In this document: one piece after another, positions 1 to 12,257 of the stretch
Layout of the letters: every line of letters begins with the position of its first letter
How positions within the stretch are numbered: position 1 is the first letter of the stretch
Assembly: GCA_028023455.1 (NCBI GenBank)
Contig: JAQFVV010012574.1
Location: 1,103,501-1,167,500, forward strand
Source of the DNA: Epiperipatus broadwayi
Lineage: Eukaryota > Onychophora > Udeonychophora > Euonychophora > Peripatidae
Length of the DNA stretch: 64,000 bases
Direction of reading: 5' to 3'
Notes under the pieces: model-generated
What the model was told of the DNA's origin: nothing
Seen by the model: the letters and a program-made list of their open reading frames with translations, nothing else
Database searches by the model: none
Program-made: the position numbers and the translations under genes

Positions 1-1754
1 TTTAGGTGATTTAGGGATATATAAACGTAAAGAACGTAGGTTTGAAAGACTACTGATAATCTATGATTTGCTTTTTCTAAATTTCGTCGAACATTATATA
101 AGTTGTTGCTTAGAAGATCATAATAAGTTTCAAATGCGCAACTATTATATTGAGCTAGGTGAGCAAATTGTCTTTCTTTCCTTAGCTAAAAATTGATTCA
201 AAATATTTAGCTGTCAATGGTATTAATATAATGCTGTGGTAAATAACATAAGAAAATAAGTTAACAATATAGCATAGAAAACTAAATGCTAACACAATAA
301 TCAAGAATATATTTAAATATAGTAAAGGAAGTGTATTTGATAGCTAGATACACTACTTGATATAGAAACCAAAATAGTCAAAAAGAAGTAAAATAGAATC
401 AAAAAATTTTGCTGATATAATCCAGTAACTAAGTTATTTAATTAAGCAAAAAAGCAATATAATATTTGCAACAATAAAAAACATCTAATAAAATATATGT
501 ATTGTTATGTAGCATAATATAAATAATTAAAATTATGTTTGCAGGATGCTCAAATGTAAAGACAAATAAGGGACCTTTCAAACATGTCCAATTAAAAATA
601 GCTGGACATGTTTTATGGTAGTGTTTCCATTAAAATTCCAGAATCCATACAAAAAGAACTATATTCTCATCTTAATTTTTGTGATAATTTCTACTGATCT
701 AAAAGCAAAGTTAAAGATTTCTTTTTGAATAAAAAATGTCTCCTCTCATGTTTAATGATGAACACCAAAATCTACATTTGATAATAATGTAATCTTGAAT
801 TCATCTAGCTATTATTCCTGAACATCACATTTTTTCTCTCAATTCTTTTCCTATATTAATTATCAATAAATATGATAGCATGTCACTATCTCCGGTGCAT
901 GTTATTGGCAAGTTGATATCTAACCATATGTGGACAACACTTCTCAAACTATGACTATAAAAAGTATGCATTTGTTATCACTTCAATTTCTTCTTACTCT
1001 TTTAGATCATAGAATTTTAAACACCTACAATAATTGTTTCAATTTTTTATGAAGCTCAATTATGGGTTTAGATAAACACCAAGTTTCTAACATTACCTCA
1101 GGACAAACAACTAGTAATAACATTAGCGAATTAGGACATAATTAGAGTTCCTCAGCATTTTATGCCACTTTATGTGTCCAATTATATTTTGCAACACAAT
1201 ATTTGTATAAGATCTTGTCTGATATAATATCTCATCTTCTTAACTAATTTTATACATTTTCCCTATTCAGTTTAGCATATTAATAAAATTGTAAAACTAA
1301 AGATATATAAAATAGTTTCCAAATGATAAAAATAATCTCTGACTAGTCAATTTGTTTGATATTGTATGATCTCCTGAATAAGAGAATGGATGATTATTAT
1401 TTTATTTATATATTTTATTGAAAATGTTATGCTATTGCATATTACATTATTATTCTTATACCTTAATAGTATTATTTCTTTTAGATGGGACATAAGTCAA
1501 ATGCTGTATTTAGTTAGGGGTGAGAAATCAGAAAAGATGTGAATCTTCAAAATTTTCACTTGTACAAATAAATTTTGTCTGATTTACTTTTTATATAAAA
1601 TTTTGGGTGAATCAAAAGCAGACCATCTTTTAGCTTTAAGTAAAATTGACAGAAGTTTTTGATTCAGATTGAACTCTTCATTTTAGCTGTATTTTTTTTT
1701 TTTGTTATTACACAGAAATTATCATTCATATTGAATATCAATGTTTTCTAACAG

Positions 1755-1788
<34 letters not shown>

Positions 1789-4700
1789 TCTAACCATGCC
1801 ATTTGCACATTCACTTCCGGGGAGTATATTATTAAACAAAATGGGTTAGCTCAGTTAATGATTACGTTTAGTTACATGCAAATAATTAATAAATAAAATA
1901 TTCTGCATTAATATTAAATGTTCCACTAGCTCAAATTCAAAAATAAGAATAAGGTTCAGTTTATAAAATAAATCAATAAATATTTAATATTTCATGAGAC
2001 TTGGAAGTGAAAATACAGATGACAAGAAAGATTACATTGTGCCAATATCCCACAGGATACCATCTCAGTGGCATAAGAACACTACCCCCCCTATTACTAT
2101 CTCAAATAATAACTTATAGCATTTTACGACTTTAATAACTCCTCCTCATTAAGATTAAACTAATAATTAAATCTTAATCTTTTATTTATAATAATTTAGC
2201 TCAATAAAATCTCAGCTTCATAAAATTATTCTAAGATAATTCAATCACTGTAGTAAAACATGATAAGGGATTTTTATGTCATACTCTACTACGCCTAAAC
2301 TAATAATAATAAATAATAATAATAATATTTTTCATTGTATGAACTAATTCTGTATATCTTTTTCTTCACTATAATTTTATGACCATAATAAAATAATAAA
2401 ATACTATAATATAATCTTTTATCTTCCTATAATAACATAATAAATATGTGGTAGCATTTTATAATCTGACAAATATATGTGTGGCAACTAATAGCATATA
2501 ATTCGATGTACTATTATGATAATTAATTTATGACCATAAGATAATATAAAATGTGATTACTTAAATAAATAAATACCAAGAAAATATTCGAATTCTTTAA
2601 ATAATTCTTTATTTATTTCTGTGCAAAAATATTATGTTTAATTCAAGGACTCTGTGTTTTAGATGCATTATGATGGGAAAAGAAATAACTATAACACACA
2701 ATTTTTTGAAAAACAAATTTAACAAAGTTTTATTATAACACTAAAACAAAATAACAATTTATTTACAATATTTACATTTTAACATCCTAAATTTGCACCG
2801 TTATACATTTTTTTATTTGGAACCTAGTTAAGTCTTCACTCTGACTTAAATAATAATAATAATAAAACAATACAATTTTATTGATTCCTTTGTGATCAAT
2901 CTTATGATAAAATTACATTTATTTATACTTATTTAAAATGTATTATATCTTTAACTATTATTTAACTATGCTTCTTTTTTTTATTAAAAACATCTATTGA
3001 AACATAGTACGAAAAAACGAAAAAACAAAAAAACAAAATAATAATAATAATCGAGCATGGATATTTTTCACTAGACAATTTCATTTTGCAATGTTAAAAG
3101 ATATCATATAAAATATCTACCGATAATTTATTACTAGATTGTGTGGATATCATTGTTCACTACACTATGATTATTAAATATAATATATCCCATTTAATAT
3201 TACTCTAATACCTTATAGTTGCAATTGTTGATATATTCCTTACTATTTAATAAATATAAAATTGTACCTATGCTTATTGTTTATATCATTTTACTTTATA
3301 ACATTATATCTAAAAATATGCAGTACTCATTACAAATGAAATAAAATATTTAAAAGTTATTAATATTTTAAAAGCAACTTTGCTTTACATATTTTATTCC
3401 TGAAGTTTATTTTATTTTCTAAATAAAATCTAAATATATTTTATGATTCTTTTTTTTTTTGGATCCATTGATTTTTCAATTCCAATTTGCATAAACTATA
3501 CTTCTTCTTACGAGTAAATGAACTTATCTTATTCAGACTATAGCATATCTTAAACTCTAAGTTATCTATTATTTCTTTTAAAATATATCAGACTGTGTGA
3601 TGTAGTTACTTTGGAAATTTATATAGTGAATAGATGTGTAGGTTGAGATAAAAAAACTAGAGTATAACTCATAGCACATATTGGAGTAAAATACCATGGC
3701 ACAGTGTATCTCTAAGAAATAGAGGCATGACCTATTCTGTATAATGTCCTCCAATACTATCCATGATGTCAAAGCTATTCCTTCAACTTTATTGAAACAT
3801 CAATATTTAAAAAATAGACACTGTCCACAAATAAATATACACCTACAGGGCTTTGTTAGCTGTATTGTATATCTAATCAGATTACTAAATACTATTCATA
3901 TTCTCTTAATATATCCTACCTTAATATCATCTCCTGGGTTCATGTTCACCATATTATTACCAAGTCACTATCTTATCATTATTTACTAAAAGATTTATCA
4001 AATCTTACATCGACAAATAACTAACTTATATCTTCAAAATAATAAACAAAATTCCATTATAATTAGAGTGATCTCACTAATCCACAAGAAAAGTCTGTTT
4101 ACTTCCTTATTCTATATTCTCAACACATACAAACTAGTCATATAAATACTTTGAACATCCAATAATATGAAAGTTTTTAAAAGAATCACATAAATATTCA
4201 TCATCATATTGGGTTATATTACTAATATAAAATTAAAGTACGCATATTCCCAAAATAAATCCTAATCTCATAATTTAAGTGTTGTACAAATGTGTTTGCA
4301 TATAATTCAACATTTATACTTCCATACATTATAATTCATAGGCAATCTGCAAAAAAGAAAAACAAAATAATACATCATAAAATATATCAATATCCATTAA
4401 CTATTACCAAAGTGATATTAATTTGTCATCACTTTTGCAGTCTTCATTTCCATCAATTTGATACAACATTGCATACATGAAATACAATCCATACTTTTAT
4501 TTAAATGTTCTTATTTAAATTATTAAATTATTCTACTATAAGATTATAATATTATCAATAAATTAATATTCATGTTCCTACTCTTATAAACCAAAAATAA
4601 TTACATTTTAAAAAATAATAAATAATTCAAAAATTATATTTACTGTAAACCTTCAGCTGAGATGAATGTTTTTTCATAAATACAAATATTTCTATTTTCT

Positions 4701-6680
4701 TTCTTAAAAGTTTTTTTTTTAAAAAAAACATGTTCTCTTCTAGGGTGATTTTAACAACTCCCCCATTGCTATGCTTTTTTTGCTTGACAACGAACAATGT
4801 TGCTGGCAGTGTTGAAGTTTAAAAATGAATAATAATAAAAAAAATAATGCCTTTTAAAATCTTAAAAAATTAAATAAAATAATCATCGATCCATCCTGGA
4901 AAAGTTATACAATAATAGTTTATGGTGTCCATAGTCCAGAATGATGATTATTAAAATCATAATAAAATCGTAATATTTAAAAAAAATTCTATGAAGCTTC
5001 TATTCTATTCTAGAATATTCTATGTCGGCCTAATGATGCATCATATACCATTGGCTTATCTCGAACTATCTGGATAAACTTTTTGTGCAAATATAAAATA
5101 TTTCCATAATTCCATATTTTTATTTACTCATGTATTCCTTTTCCTTGCAAGTTTCTTCTGTAGGAAAATTTATTGCTATTTATTACTTATTTTCAGTGTT
5201 TTCATTTTTGTCTTAAAATTCAGATTTTTAAACAATTCTTATAAACGCATATAACCCTATATACCACAGGTTTTATAACATACGCTGTCGTAAATATTTT
5301 CCATTAGTATTTACTTAAAATAATTTCTTGAAATATTTATAATGTTTCATTCAAAAAGGATATAACATTTATTTCTATAGCATTGTTTCCATAAAATTAT
5401 TATAAAATATACTTTTCATATTACTTATTACTCTTGGACAAGACTATCCTGCTGTTATATAAAAAATAATGCGTACTTTACTTTTAATCGGCAAATAGCT
5501 TTTCTATTAAGCTTCCTGTACAATGTCCAAAATAATAATTTATTCACTGGAATAGTCCTCTTGGTTAATATTATTAATATTATATTCACAATTATTAAAT
5601 TTCTCTTTAAAATTTTCATTAAATACATTTTAATTATTGGCATTTCCATATTCTTACTGCGAAGTTATATTAAGTTTCCGATGAATACTCTTGGTAAAAA
5701 GACTTTAAAATTAGCAATGCATATTAAAATGAAGTTATTAAAATATATTTATTTTAAACTCTCTTTGCAAATACTTTTAAATAAATGTCCTATTAGCTTT
5801 GCAAATAAATTGTATGAGAGCACTAAAAAATTGACTAAAATAATAAAAATTTGAAATTATTATCCCCTTGATAGCTACTGATATTGATCACTGACACATT
5901 TGATCACCAACACGTTTTAATCACACCTAACACCCCCTGTGCAAAGGTATTTATATCCTAGAAAATACCTCATTCTATTGGTGGATTCTTACTTTTCGTT
6001 TGATACCAAATTTGCATATTGTTACATTCTTACACAATTACATTTCAAAAAATAAAATGTGACATATTATAATTTCAAAATATTGTTTTAAAATATTAAT
6101 CTTAAATCAATTATTACTTTACTAAATTAATTAAACTTTTAAAATGACTTTTAAAACAATATCTAATAAATTTATCCTACCTTTAATATTTAATTTATCT
6201 ATTTTATTTTAAAACAAAATATTTAACTTTTTTATTAACTGTACTCATCTTATAATACTTTTAAAACATTTTACAACTAAATATTTGCTTTTGTGTTAGA
6301 TAATAATTATATCCAATTCTATAATGCAATTTTAAAATATTTTGAACTTTACTAATCTAAATATTAGCAAGCATGTGTGTATAACCATATATTATACAAG
6401 GCACATGACTAATAACCAAGACAGATTGTGCCCGATTTTCTGTCTGGGAATAAATAATAAATTGCAACACTTGTCATATTAAATAAAATAATACAATACA
6501 AAATTCGAAAGAATAATGTAGAAAATATAGAATTAAATATAACTTTCACTACCATAAAACTTACTTTTAAAATATATGACATTAATTATAATTATTAAAT
6601 ATAATTTATAATTTTAAATATAACATTTATTTAACTATTAGTTTAAGACGATTAAAATTGAACTTTTTAAACATATATAT
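1..6680. other. AT-rich spacer, no recognisable gene
   Basis: No reading frame here resembles a known protein. The open frames (for example 3744-3989 and 5561-5854 on the plus strand) are short, consist mostly of Ile, Leu, Lys, Asn and Tyr, and are what AT-rich noncoding sequence yields. A short AC/AT microsatellite lies at about 1755-1790. A 10-bp stem with a 12-base loop lies at 581-612 (arms read aacatgtcca and its complement). A few CpG dinucleotides cluster in the first 120 bases and near 4970-5290. A weakly similar phrase (tttgatcac...) occurs near 5900 and again near 55915, possibly one old repeat. Nothing else can be supported. Confidence 0.6.
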
Positions 6681-6689
6681 TATATTAAA

Positions 6690-7250
6690 GACCTATTGGC
6701 AGCAGGATTCAAATACAAAACCATTAGGAGGAAAGTCATGAAATTCAACAGCACAATAGATGATAAATTGCCTCGCACCAATCTACAAAAAACCCCCACC
6801 CCCCCCAACCCCCAAACAAAAAAAAAAAAAACAAAAAACCAAAAACCAAACACAACATAAAAATCCCAACCCCCCACACCAATAAAAAGAAAAACCAAAA
6901 ACTCCAAAACCCACACACCCCACCCCCCCCCCCCAACCGGTATTCCCCCCCCCCCCCCCCAAGCCCCACGCCCCCCCACAAATAAGAAGGAAACAAAACC
7001 CAAAACAACACCAAATGGGCCCCACATCGGAACCCCTTCAACAGAGCCCAAACGAACAGCAGTACATCTTCTGCATTTTTTTGAACATACTAAACAATCA
7101 GGGCAGCAATTTCATACCCGCTAACCCCGTTATTTTATGCAAAACAAACCCACAAAAAATAAAGGAGGCATTCTACATTAACAGAGACATCCATGCAATC
7201 AACAGAAGAGACACGTGCTTCGACATCTCGAAAAAATGGGCTACGTAACA
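6690..7250 (+). other. C/A-rich island with coding-like flanks, unidentified
   Basis: This stretch differs sharply from its surroundings. The plus strand is almost free of G between about 6785 and 7015 and contains long C runs, including 16 consecutive C at 6945-6960. The flanks look more like protein-coding sequence than the spacer: 6690-6785 can be read without stops (…DLLAAGFKYKTIRRKV…), and 7015-7248 is an open frame of 77 codons with mixed composition (contains NFIPANPVILCKTNPQK). I do not recognise either peptide. The middle is low-complexity C/A sequence, so the whole may be one gene fragment with an expanded repeat, a transferred or viral-type fragment, or partly an assembly artefact. 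The minus-strand frames rich in Gly and Trp are shadows of the C runs. Confidence 0.35.
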
Positions 7251-7479
7251 GTAACTCATTTGAATATTCTCATTTACATATATTAAGTACATTTTCACTA
7301 AGGCTATGAGTATGAGGCACGGTTCCTCGAAAACGTTCAGCCAAATTTATTATTAACTATATTCTTTTTTCTCTAATATTTACAATTAAGTATTTTTATT
7401 ATTACAAATAAGGAGAAATTATAACCACATATATATATATATATATATAGTAATTCCATTAGAAATATTGCAATAAGAC

Positions 7480-7887
7480 TTATGAAGATATGAACATTGA
7501 AATAAAGCGATGTTGGTTCTTCATGATACATTGATCTGAGATTTCAGGAGTTGTATGTTCACTTAAGCCCATCTGGTATACCAACCATATAAGCAATTTC
7601 TCCAATATTTTTCTCAATCCTATGATGTCCCTCATAGATGTTGAAAAACTTCTTGTATTGAGGTTCCTACAGGTAACTAACATGGGGGGTATAAACTTAT
7701 ATAAAATCCTGATCTTAAATTGGCTTGGACTTTGTGGCACTTGCAAGCTCTGCCTTTTACCCATTCTCACCATATTTTCCTTAGTCCATTCTAAATCATT
7801 GTCATGACTTATCTCCTCTGGGATTTTAATTAGCACTGGCTCCTCACAACCAAAGTGAAGATGCATTGGTGACACTGATGGATTCAT
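7480..7887 (-). pseudogene. Gypsy-type pol C-terminal tail (post-integrase)
   Basis: An open frame of 135 codons follows directly downstream of the integrase remnant on the same strand. It begins NPSVSPMHLHFGCEEP, which matches the position and style of the target-gene segment after integrase in gypsy polyproteins (…F.PY.LHFG…P). The rest is hydrophilic with a Pro-rich stretch, ending near 7480 in AT-rich sequence. It carries no catalytic residues. It is the most intact piece of this element. A plus-strand frame at 7622-7807 is only its shadow. The role is inferred from neighbourhood and the LHFG phrase; moderate confidence. Confidence 0.45.
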
Positions 7888-7889
7888 TC

Positions 7890-8300
7890 TGGATTAAATT
7901 AATGTGCTGCAAAACTCATTTTAGTTGCTTTATCCAACTATAATAGTTTCTCTTGAGATAAACTATAGTGCCCTCATCACTCTTTCACATGAATTGGATT
8001 GGGGATTACAAATTGAAATTAAAATGTGTTTAATACCCTGAGCTTTCTACCAATCCTTCCATTCCAGAGACATAAATGAGGCACCATAATGAGTAAGAAT
8101 GAATTCCAGCTTTTTAACCAGTAGGAATTGAGAGTTTTTTAAAACACTGATGACATTACAAGTAGCAGCTTTTTGCAAAGAATTCACAAAGATATACTTT
8201 GAAAACAGGTCACATGCAAACAGTAGAAATTTTCACCTGCAATGAAATGGTAAGGTTCTTAAAATTTAACTGCTAAAACTTTATTAGATCTATTTGGAAA
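7890..8300 (-). pseudogene. Retroviral-type integrase core, broken
   Basis: On the minus strand this stretch reads, across at least one frameshift, as an integrase catalytic core. Visible phrases are CDLFSKYIFVNSLQKAAT (first Asp region, family pattern D-FSKY---PL--ATT), then LTHYGASFMSLEWKDW (second acidic region, family pattern SDHG-QF-S--W; the Asp is replaced by Thr here), then GIKHILISICNPQSN and CERVMRALYS (family pattern H--S--PQSN---ERVMR, the third acidic residue being the Glu). Integrases of this kind insert element cDNA into host DNA. With the second acidic residue lost and frames broken, this copy cannot be active. The zinc-binding HHCC part, expected just upstream (about 8300-8470), is only faintly visible. 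Confidence 0.6.
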
Positions 8301-8507
8301 AATAGTTCGTAACCTTCCTGCATAGAATTTATTTATAAATTAGGTCTTCAATCATATTTCACATGATTGAAACCACACATACTAGGTTAGTAGAACAGTC
8401 TGGGCATTATGTGCTCTATCTTCCTAGGTCCACATTGACAATCCACATAGAAAATTAATCTTCACCTCAAACAAATGGAAATGATTCATTGTTAATAACA
8501 TAAACCT

Positions 8508-8959
8508 TTACATTAACAAATTATTTGACAACCTATAATGTAATAATTTCCCATCAGTTCTCAGTTCAGTGATCCATACAGATCTTGATTTATTGGTTAA
8601 AAATAAAATTATATCCTTCAATTTAGGAACCTGTGATTGTAGATTAACTAAATTTCTAAATTCCCTTTTAACAGAATCATCTACTGCTAAAGTAATCAAG
8701 GTACAAATAGGTTTTCTGTATGTATGTGCTGGTGATAACATCCACCTTTTCATCATCTCATGTACTTTCTCATCATTAGTCTTCTGGATTGCTTTTCTAC
8801 AATACTTCTGGGGAAGTTCTTCCCTTTGAAGGTCAACAGCACTTTAACTTCAGCCTTCATATCTACATATATGGTTTGGAAGGAGCATTCTGTTTCATAC
8901 TTGAAAGTTTGAAATTTGCTTGTTAAGGCCCTATTATCATCAGCCATATGCTTCTGCAA
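8508..8959 (-). pseudogene. Unassigned retroelement pol/gag piece
   Basis: Two overlapping minus-strand open frames (8753-8959 and 8508-8756) continue one another and read as a single ancestral protein broken by a frameshift near 8755. The sequence is hydrophilic and coding-like (for example ITELRTDGKLLHYRLSNNLL), lying between the coiled-coil piece and the integrase. By position it belongs to the gypsy-like element. I cannot assign it to protease, reverse transcriptase or RNase H by motif. Confidence 0.35.
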
Positions 8960-9221
8960 ATTTCAGCATTCCTTTTTAGACTCCTCAAATTTCACTAGTA
9001 TCTACTGAGTTTATTCTCTCATTTTATTCCTAGATTCAACAAATTAAACCCTCAGATAAATATCTTCAGTTTTTGATTCTTTTCTTATAACTATTATTTC
9101 ATCTCTAGACTCAATTCTTCAGCAAATATGGCCTCTAATTCCTTATATTTGTTATCTATTCTGTTTTCAAATCTTCCACACTAGCATTCAACCTACCTTC
9201 AAAAGCCCTAAAATTGTTTAA

Positions 9222-9430
9222 TCAAGCATCAAACTTGGCATCCATTTTGGCAGTTAAATGATCCTTCAAGCTGTTAGAGATGGTATCTATCTTTGCAGAA
9301 TTAGTTTCTAATTTAAGATTGAATTCAGTTTTCAACTCAACAGAATTACTATCAATCTTGGCATTTAATTCAGCATAACTAGTATCTATCTTTGCATTAA
9401 CTGCTTTCAACTCAGCAGAAATCTTTGCAT
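9222..9430 (-). pseudogene. Coiled-coil gag-like fragment
   Basis: The minus strand encodes a run of repeated heptad-like units of the type AKIDT-S-EL (AKIDTSYAELNAKIDSNS, then LKLETNSAKIDTISNS), ending LTAKMDAKFDA. The periodic spacing of hydrophobic residues indicates a coiled coil. Coiled-coil N-terminal regions are common in gag proteins of gypsy elements, and the fragment lies upstream of pol remnants on the same strand. It could also be a coiled-coil protein of other origin. The frame is open for about 62 codons and is then broken. Confidence 0.4.
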
Positions 9431-10870
9431 TTATTCATTTTTCATTTTCTTAATCAAATCCATCAGATCAGACAAACTAATGCTACACCCTCCCAACATT
9501 TTATGGATATCATCCATAACACTAAAATTAAAGTTAGTATCTTATGATGTCAGATACTTAAATATATAGATATATTGTAATGGTATGGAGAAACAGGGGT
9601 GTACCTGTGGTGATGGAAAATCATCATAAAGCCCAAGTTAATGACTAGTCTAATTTAAATATATAAATAATATAATAAGCATGAGCCTGAGTAACCAGAA
9701 AAAAACCATCATTACAGACAATAGCAATAATCATATCATAAATAATTAAAAATAAAACAACAGTCAATCTTGTAATTAGATTTGAAATAAGTTCTGTTAC
9801 AAATCAAACTAATTATTTTGTTTTAGAGAACTTGGGGCAAATTATTTAAACAATAATAATTTGGAAGCACATAGTTACAAGTGTTACTCCATCAGAATAT
9901 ATAACAAAAAAAAAATGCTGAAATACTAAAACCTGCTGATCATCATCAAAGCCCTGGCCATTTAATACTATTAGTGTACTGACCAACTATAAACAGTTTC
10001 TTATTAAATAATTAAAATTAAATGTAGTGCATGAACTTTAAAGGATATCACCTTTGCACCTTCCTGCATTAGAAAAGGAATAAAATCATCATTCACTTGA
10101 TGTCCATAATACTAAACATAAACTGCTTTTTTATAACAGACTGTTATGTATAAATCCAGCTCAGTGAGCAAAAACTCTCTAACTGTTACTGTCAGCAAGA
10201 GAAATAATACAAACATATAATATTCAAAAACTATTCTAGGATTGAATAAATTCACTGAAATAACTTTAACAATGAAATATAAATTTATTAATTAGAAACA
10301 AAAAAATAAAATTAAAGTCTGCTGACTATACTATAAATATAAATTGGACATTCTGATTTTAATTAATACAATAAAAAATAAACTATCTCATTGTGATTTA
10401 CAAATATCTCAATAGGTTACACAAAACACACTTATATATCTGCACACAGACATGTCTGTATAATATAAAATATTTAAATTATCATAAACTAATAATAAAA
10501 ATATGATTAATTTTAACATATATATGCCTACCTACCACACATCTATATAAGCACATAGATATATTGTAACATATGAGAATTGTAATATAATAAAACAATA
10601 AGCTATCACATTTTAATGCTACATAAATAATTATGATTTTCATATATATATACATGAGTACCCATGGAAATGTGTGTGCACACTCACATTTATATCATAT
10701 ATATTGTAATTTTTAAAATTAATAAACTTATTACAACTAATTTTTCCAAAGACATAATTAATTTAATATCAGAAATACACATACATATCCAATGCATGCA
10801 TATGTATGTGTATTACTACTATCTTCTTACTAACCTAAGTTAATGGTACATTTTAATTAAACATTTTTTC

Positions 10871-10873
<3 letters not shown>

Positions 10874-10912
<39 letters not shown>
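10874..10912. repeat. AT dinucleotide microsatellite
   Basis: Uninterrupted alternating A and T directly beyond the 3' tail of the RTE-like LINE. It hides the exact 3' junction with family A sequence. Confidence 0.95.
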
Positions 10913-10914
<2 letters not shown>

Positions 10915-10937
10915 AAATATCTATATTTATATCATCA

Positions 10938-11510
10938 TCAACCATTATCAATCCACTGCAGGATGAATGTCTCTCCAAGTTTAATCCATCTTCTCCGATC
11001 TTTAGCTTCTCTTCTCCACAACACCCCTGCACATTTTCTTATTTCATCCATCCATCTCACATGTGGTCTCTTTCTGGGTCTTTTACAATCTCTTGGAATC
11101 CAGTTTAAAATTTCAATTGTCCATCTATTATCGTCTCTTCTAGCAATATGTACAGCCCAACTCCATTTCAATCTTTTAATTTTTTCAATAAGGTCAGTAA
11201 CACCTGTTTGTTGACTTACCCATACATTCTGTTTTCGATCTCTTCTTGTTACTCCCAACATACATCTCTCCATACTCCTTTGAGTGGTCTGAAGTCTCTG
11301 TATTGCTCTTCTATTAAGTGTCCAAGTCTCAGATCCATAAGTAAGAACTGGTAAAACACATTTGTTAAAAACCATCCTTTTCAAACACATAGGCATATTT
11401 CCTTTTAGTATCAAGTTATTTCTACCAAAAGCACTCCAACCAAGTTTAATTCTATGATTAATTTCCTCCATTATGTTTCCATCTGTATTAATAATCTGAC
11501 CAAGGTATTT
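10938..11510 (-). pseudogene. RTE-like ORF C-terminal domain
   Basis: The last segment continues the frame after the premature TGA. It contains LTYGSETWTLNRRAI, RSMERCMLGVTRRDRK, LKWSWAVHIARRDDNRW and KRPRKRPHVRWMDEI, a set of phrases found at the C-terminal end of RTE-like LINE proteins in many animals. The ORF closes with a stop at 10938-10940, and the 3' tail of TGA repeats begins a few bases later, leaving almost no 3' untranslated sequence. The same end recurs at 61330-61605 (plus) and, decayed, at 39598-39800 (minus), showing that the family is multicopy here. Confidence 0.8.
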
Positions 11511-12257
11511 TCAACTGTTAACTTCTTCTAATTCTTCATAATCAATCTTTATTTTCATATTTTGAGCAAATCGAATAAACATTACTTTAGTCTTTTTAAC
11601 ATTTATCTTTAGTCCTACTTTTCTAATTTCATCTGCTAACTCCTGCAACATTTCCTGCAGCTCTGAAGCATTATTTGCAAAAACAACTACATCATCTGCG
11701 AAATCTAAATGACTTAAATAATCTCCATTTACTTTCACTTCTTTAGTTTCCCATTTTAATCCACAAAATACTTCTTGCAGCACTGCTGTAAAGAGTTTTG
11801 GAGATATGGAGTCACCTTGTCTTACACCTTTCTCAATGTTGATTTTTCCAGTATCATTATGTAATCTAATTGTTGCCATTGCATTTTTATAAATATTCTT
11901 TAAAATATGACAATATCCTGGATCTATACCTTGATGATCTAATGCTTTAATCACTGAAAAAATGTGTATAGAATCGAATGCCTTTTCATAATCTACAAAT
12001 CCAAAATATAATGACAACTCATATTCGTTTGTCCTTTCTATGACTTCTCTCAATACCTGGATATGATCTATTGTACTAAAACCACTTTTAAATCCAGCTT
12101 GTTCTCTTGGTTGGTGGAAATCCAAAGTTCTCTGTAGATGAGTTGTAATTATCTTGGTAAAAATTTTATATAAAACTGATAAAAGGCTGATAGGTCTGTA
12201 ATTTCTAATATCTTCTTTATCACCATTTTTAGATATTAATATTATTACTGCATTCTT
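11511..12257 (-). pseudogene. RTE-like reverse transcriptase core
   Basis: This segment, in frame with the one before it, holds the polymerase core: RNYRPISLLSVLYKI (motif 2a region), REQAGFKSGFST, FVDYEKAFDS (motif A with the first catalytic Asp), GVRQGDSISPKLF (motif B), LDFADDVVVFA (motif C with the catalytic Asp pair) and GLKINVKKTKVMF (motif D region). All catalytic residues are present. The segment ends at a TGA (11511-11513) just before KYLG, a phrase usually part of the continuing protein, so the stop is a premature one. The enzyme primes cDNA from the nick made by its own endonuclease. Confidence 0.85.

Larger units (their letters stand above)
7450..9500 (-). mobile_element. Decayed Ty3/gypsy-type LTR retrotransposon, internal region
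   Basis: Reading the minus strand from 9500 towards 7450 gives, in order, a coiled-coil piece like a gag protein, an unassigned piece, an integrase core and a downstream tail. The order gag then integrase then tail, and the integrase similarity, point to a Ty3/gypsy-like element. Protease, reverse transcriptase and RNase H were not recognised between the gag-like part and integrase, so the copy is internally deleted or too decayed to see. Frameshifts and stops interrupt all parts. No LTR pair was found at either side. Family A repeat begins immediately to the right (about 9575). The clan assignment is inference from the integrase alone. Confidence 0.55.

Noticed and set aside
5561-5854. Plus-strand frame of 97 codons
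   Set aside because: Dominated by Ile, Leu, Lys and Phe as expected from AT-rich noncoding DNA; no motif and no partner frame elsewhere.
6680-7051. Gly/Trp/Phe-rich minus-strand frames
   Set aside because: They are shadows of C runs on the plus strand and have no plausible protein composition.
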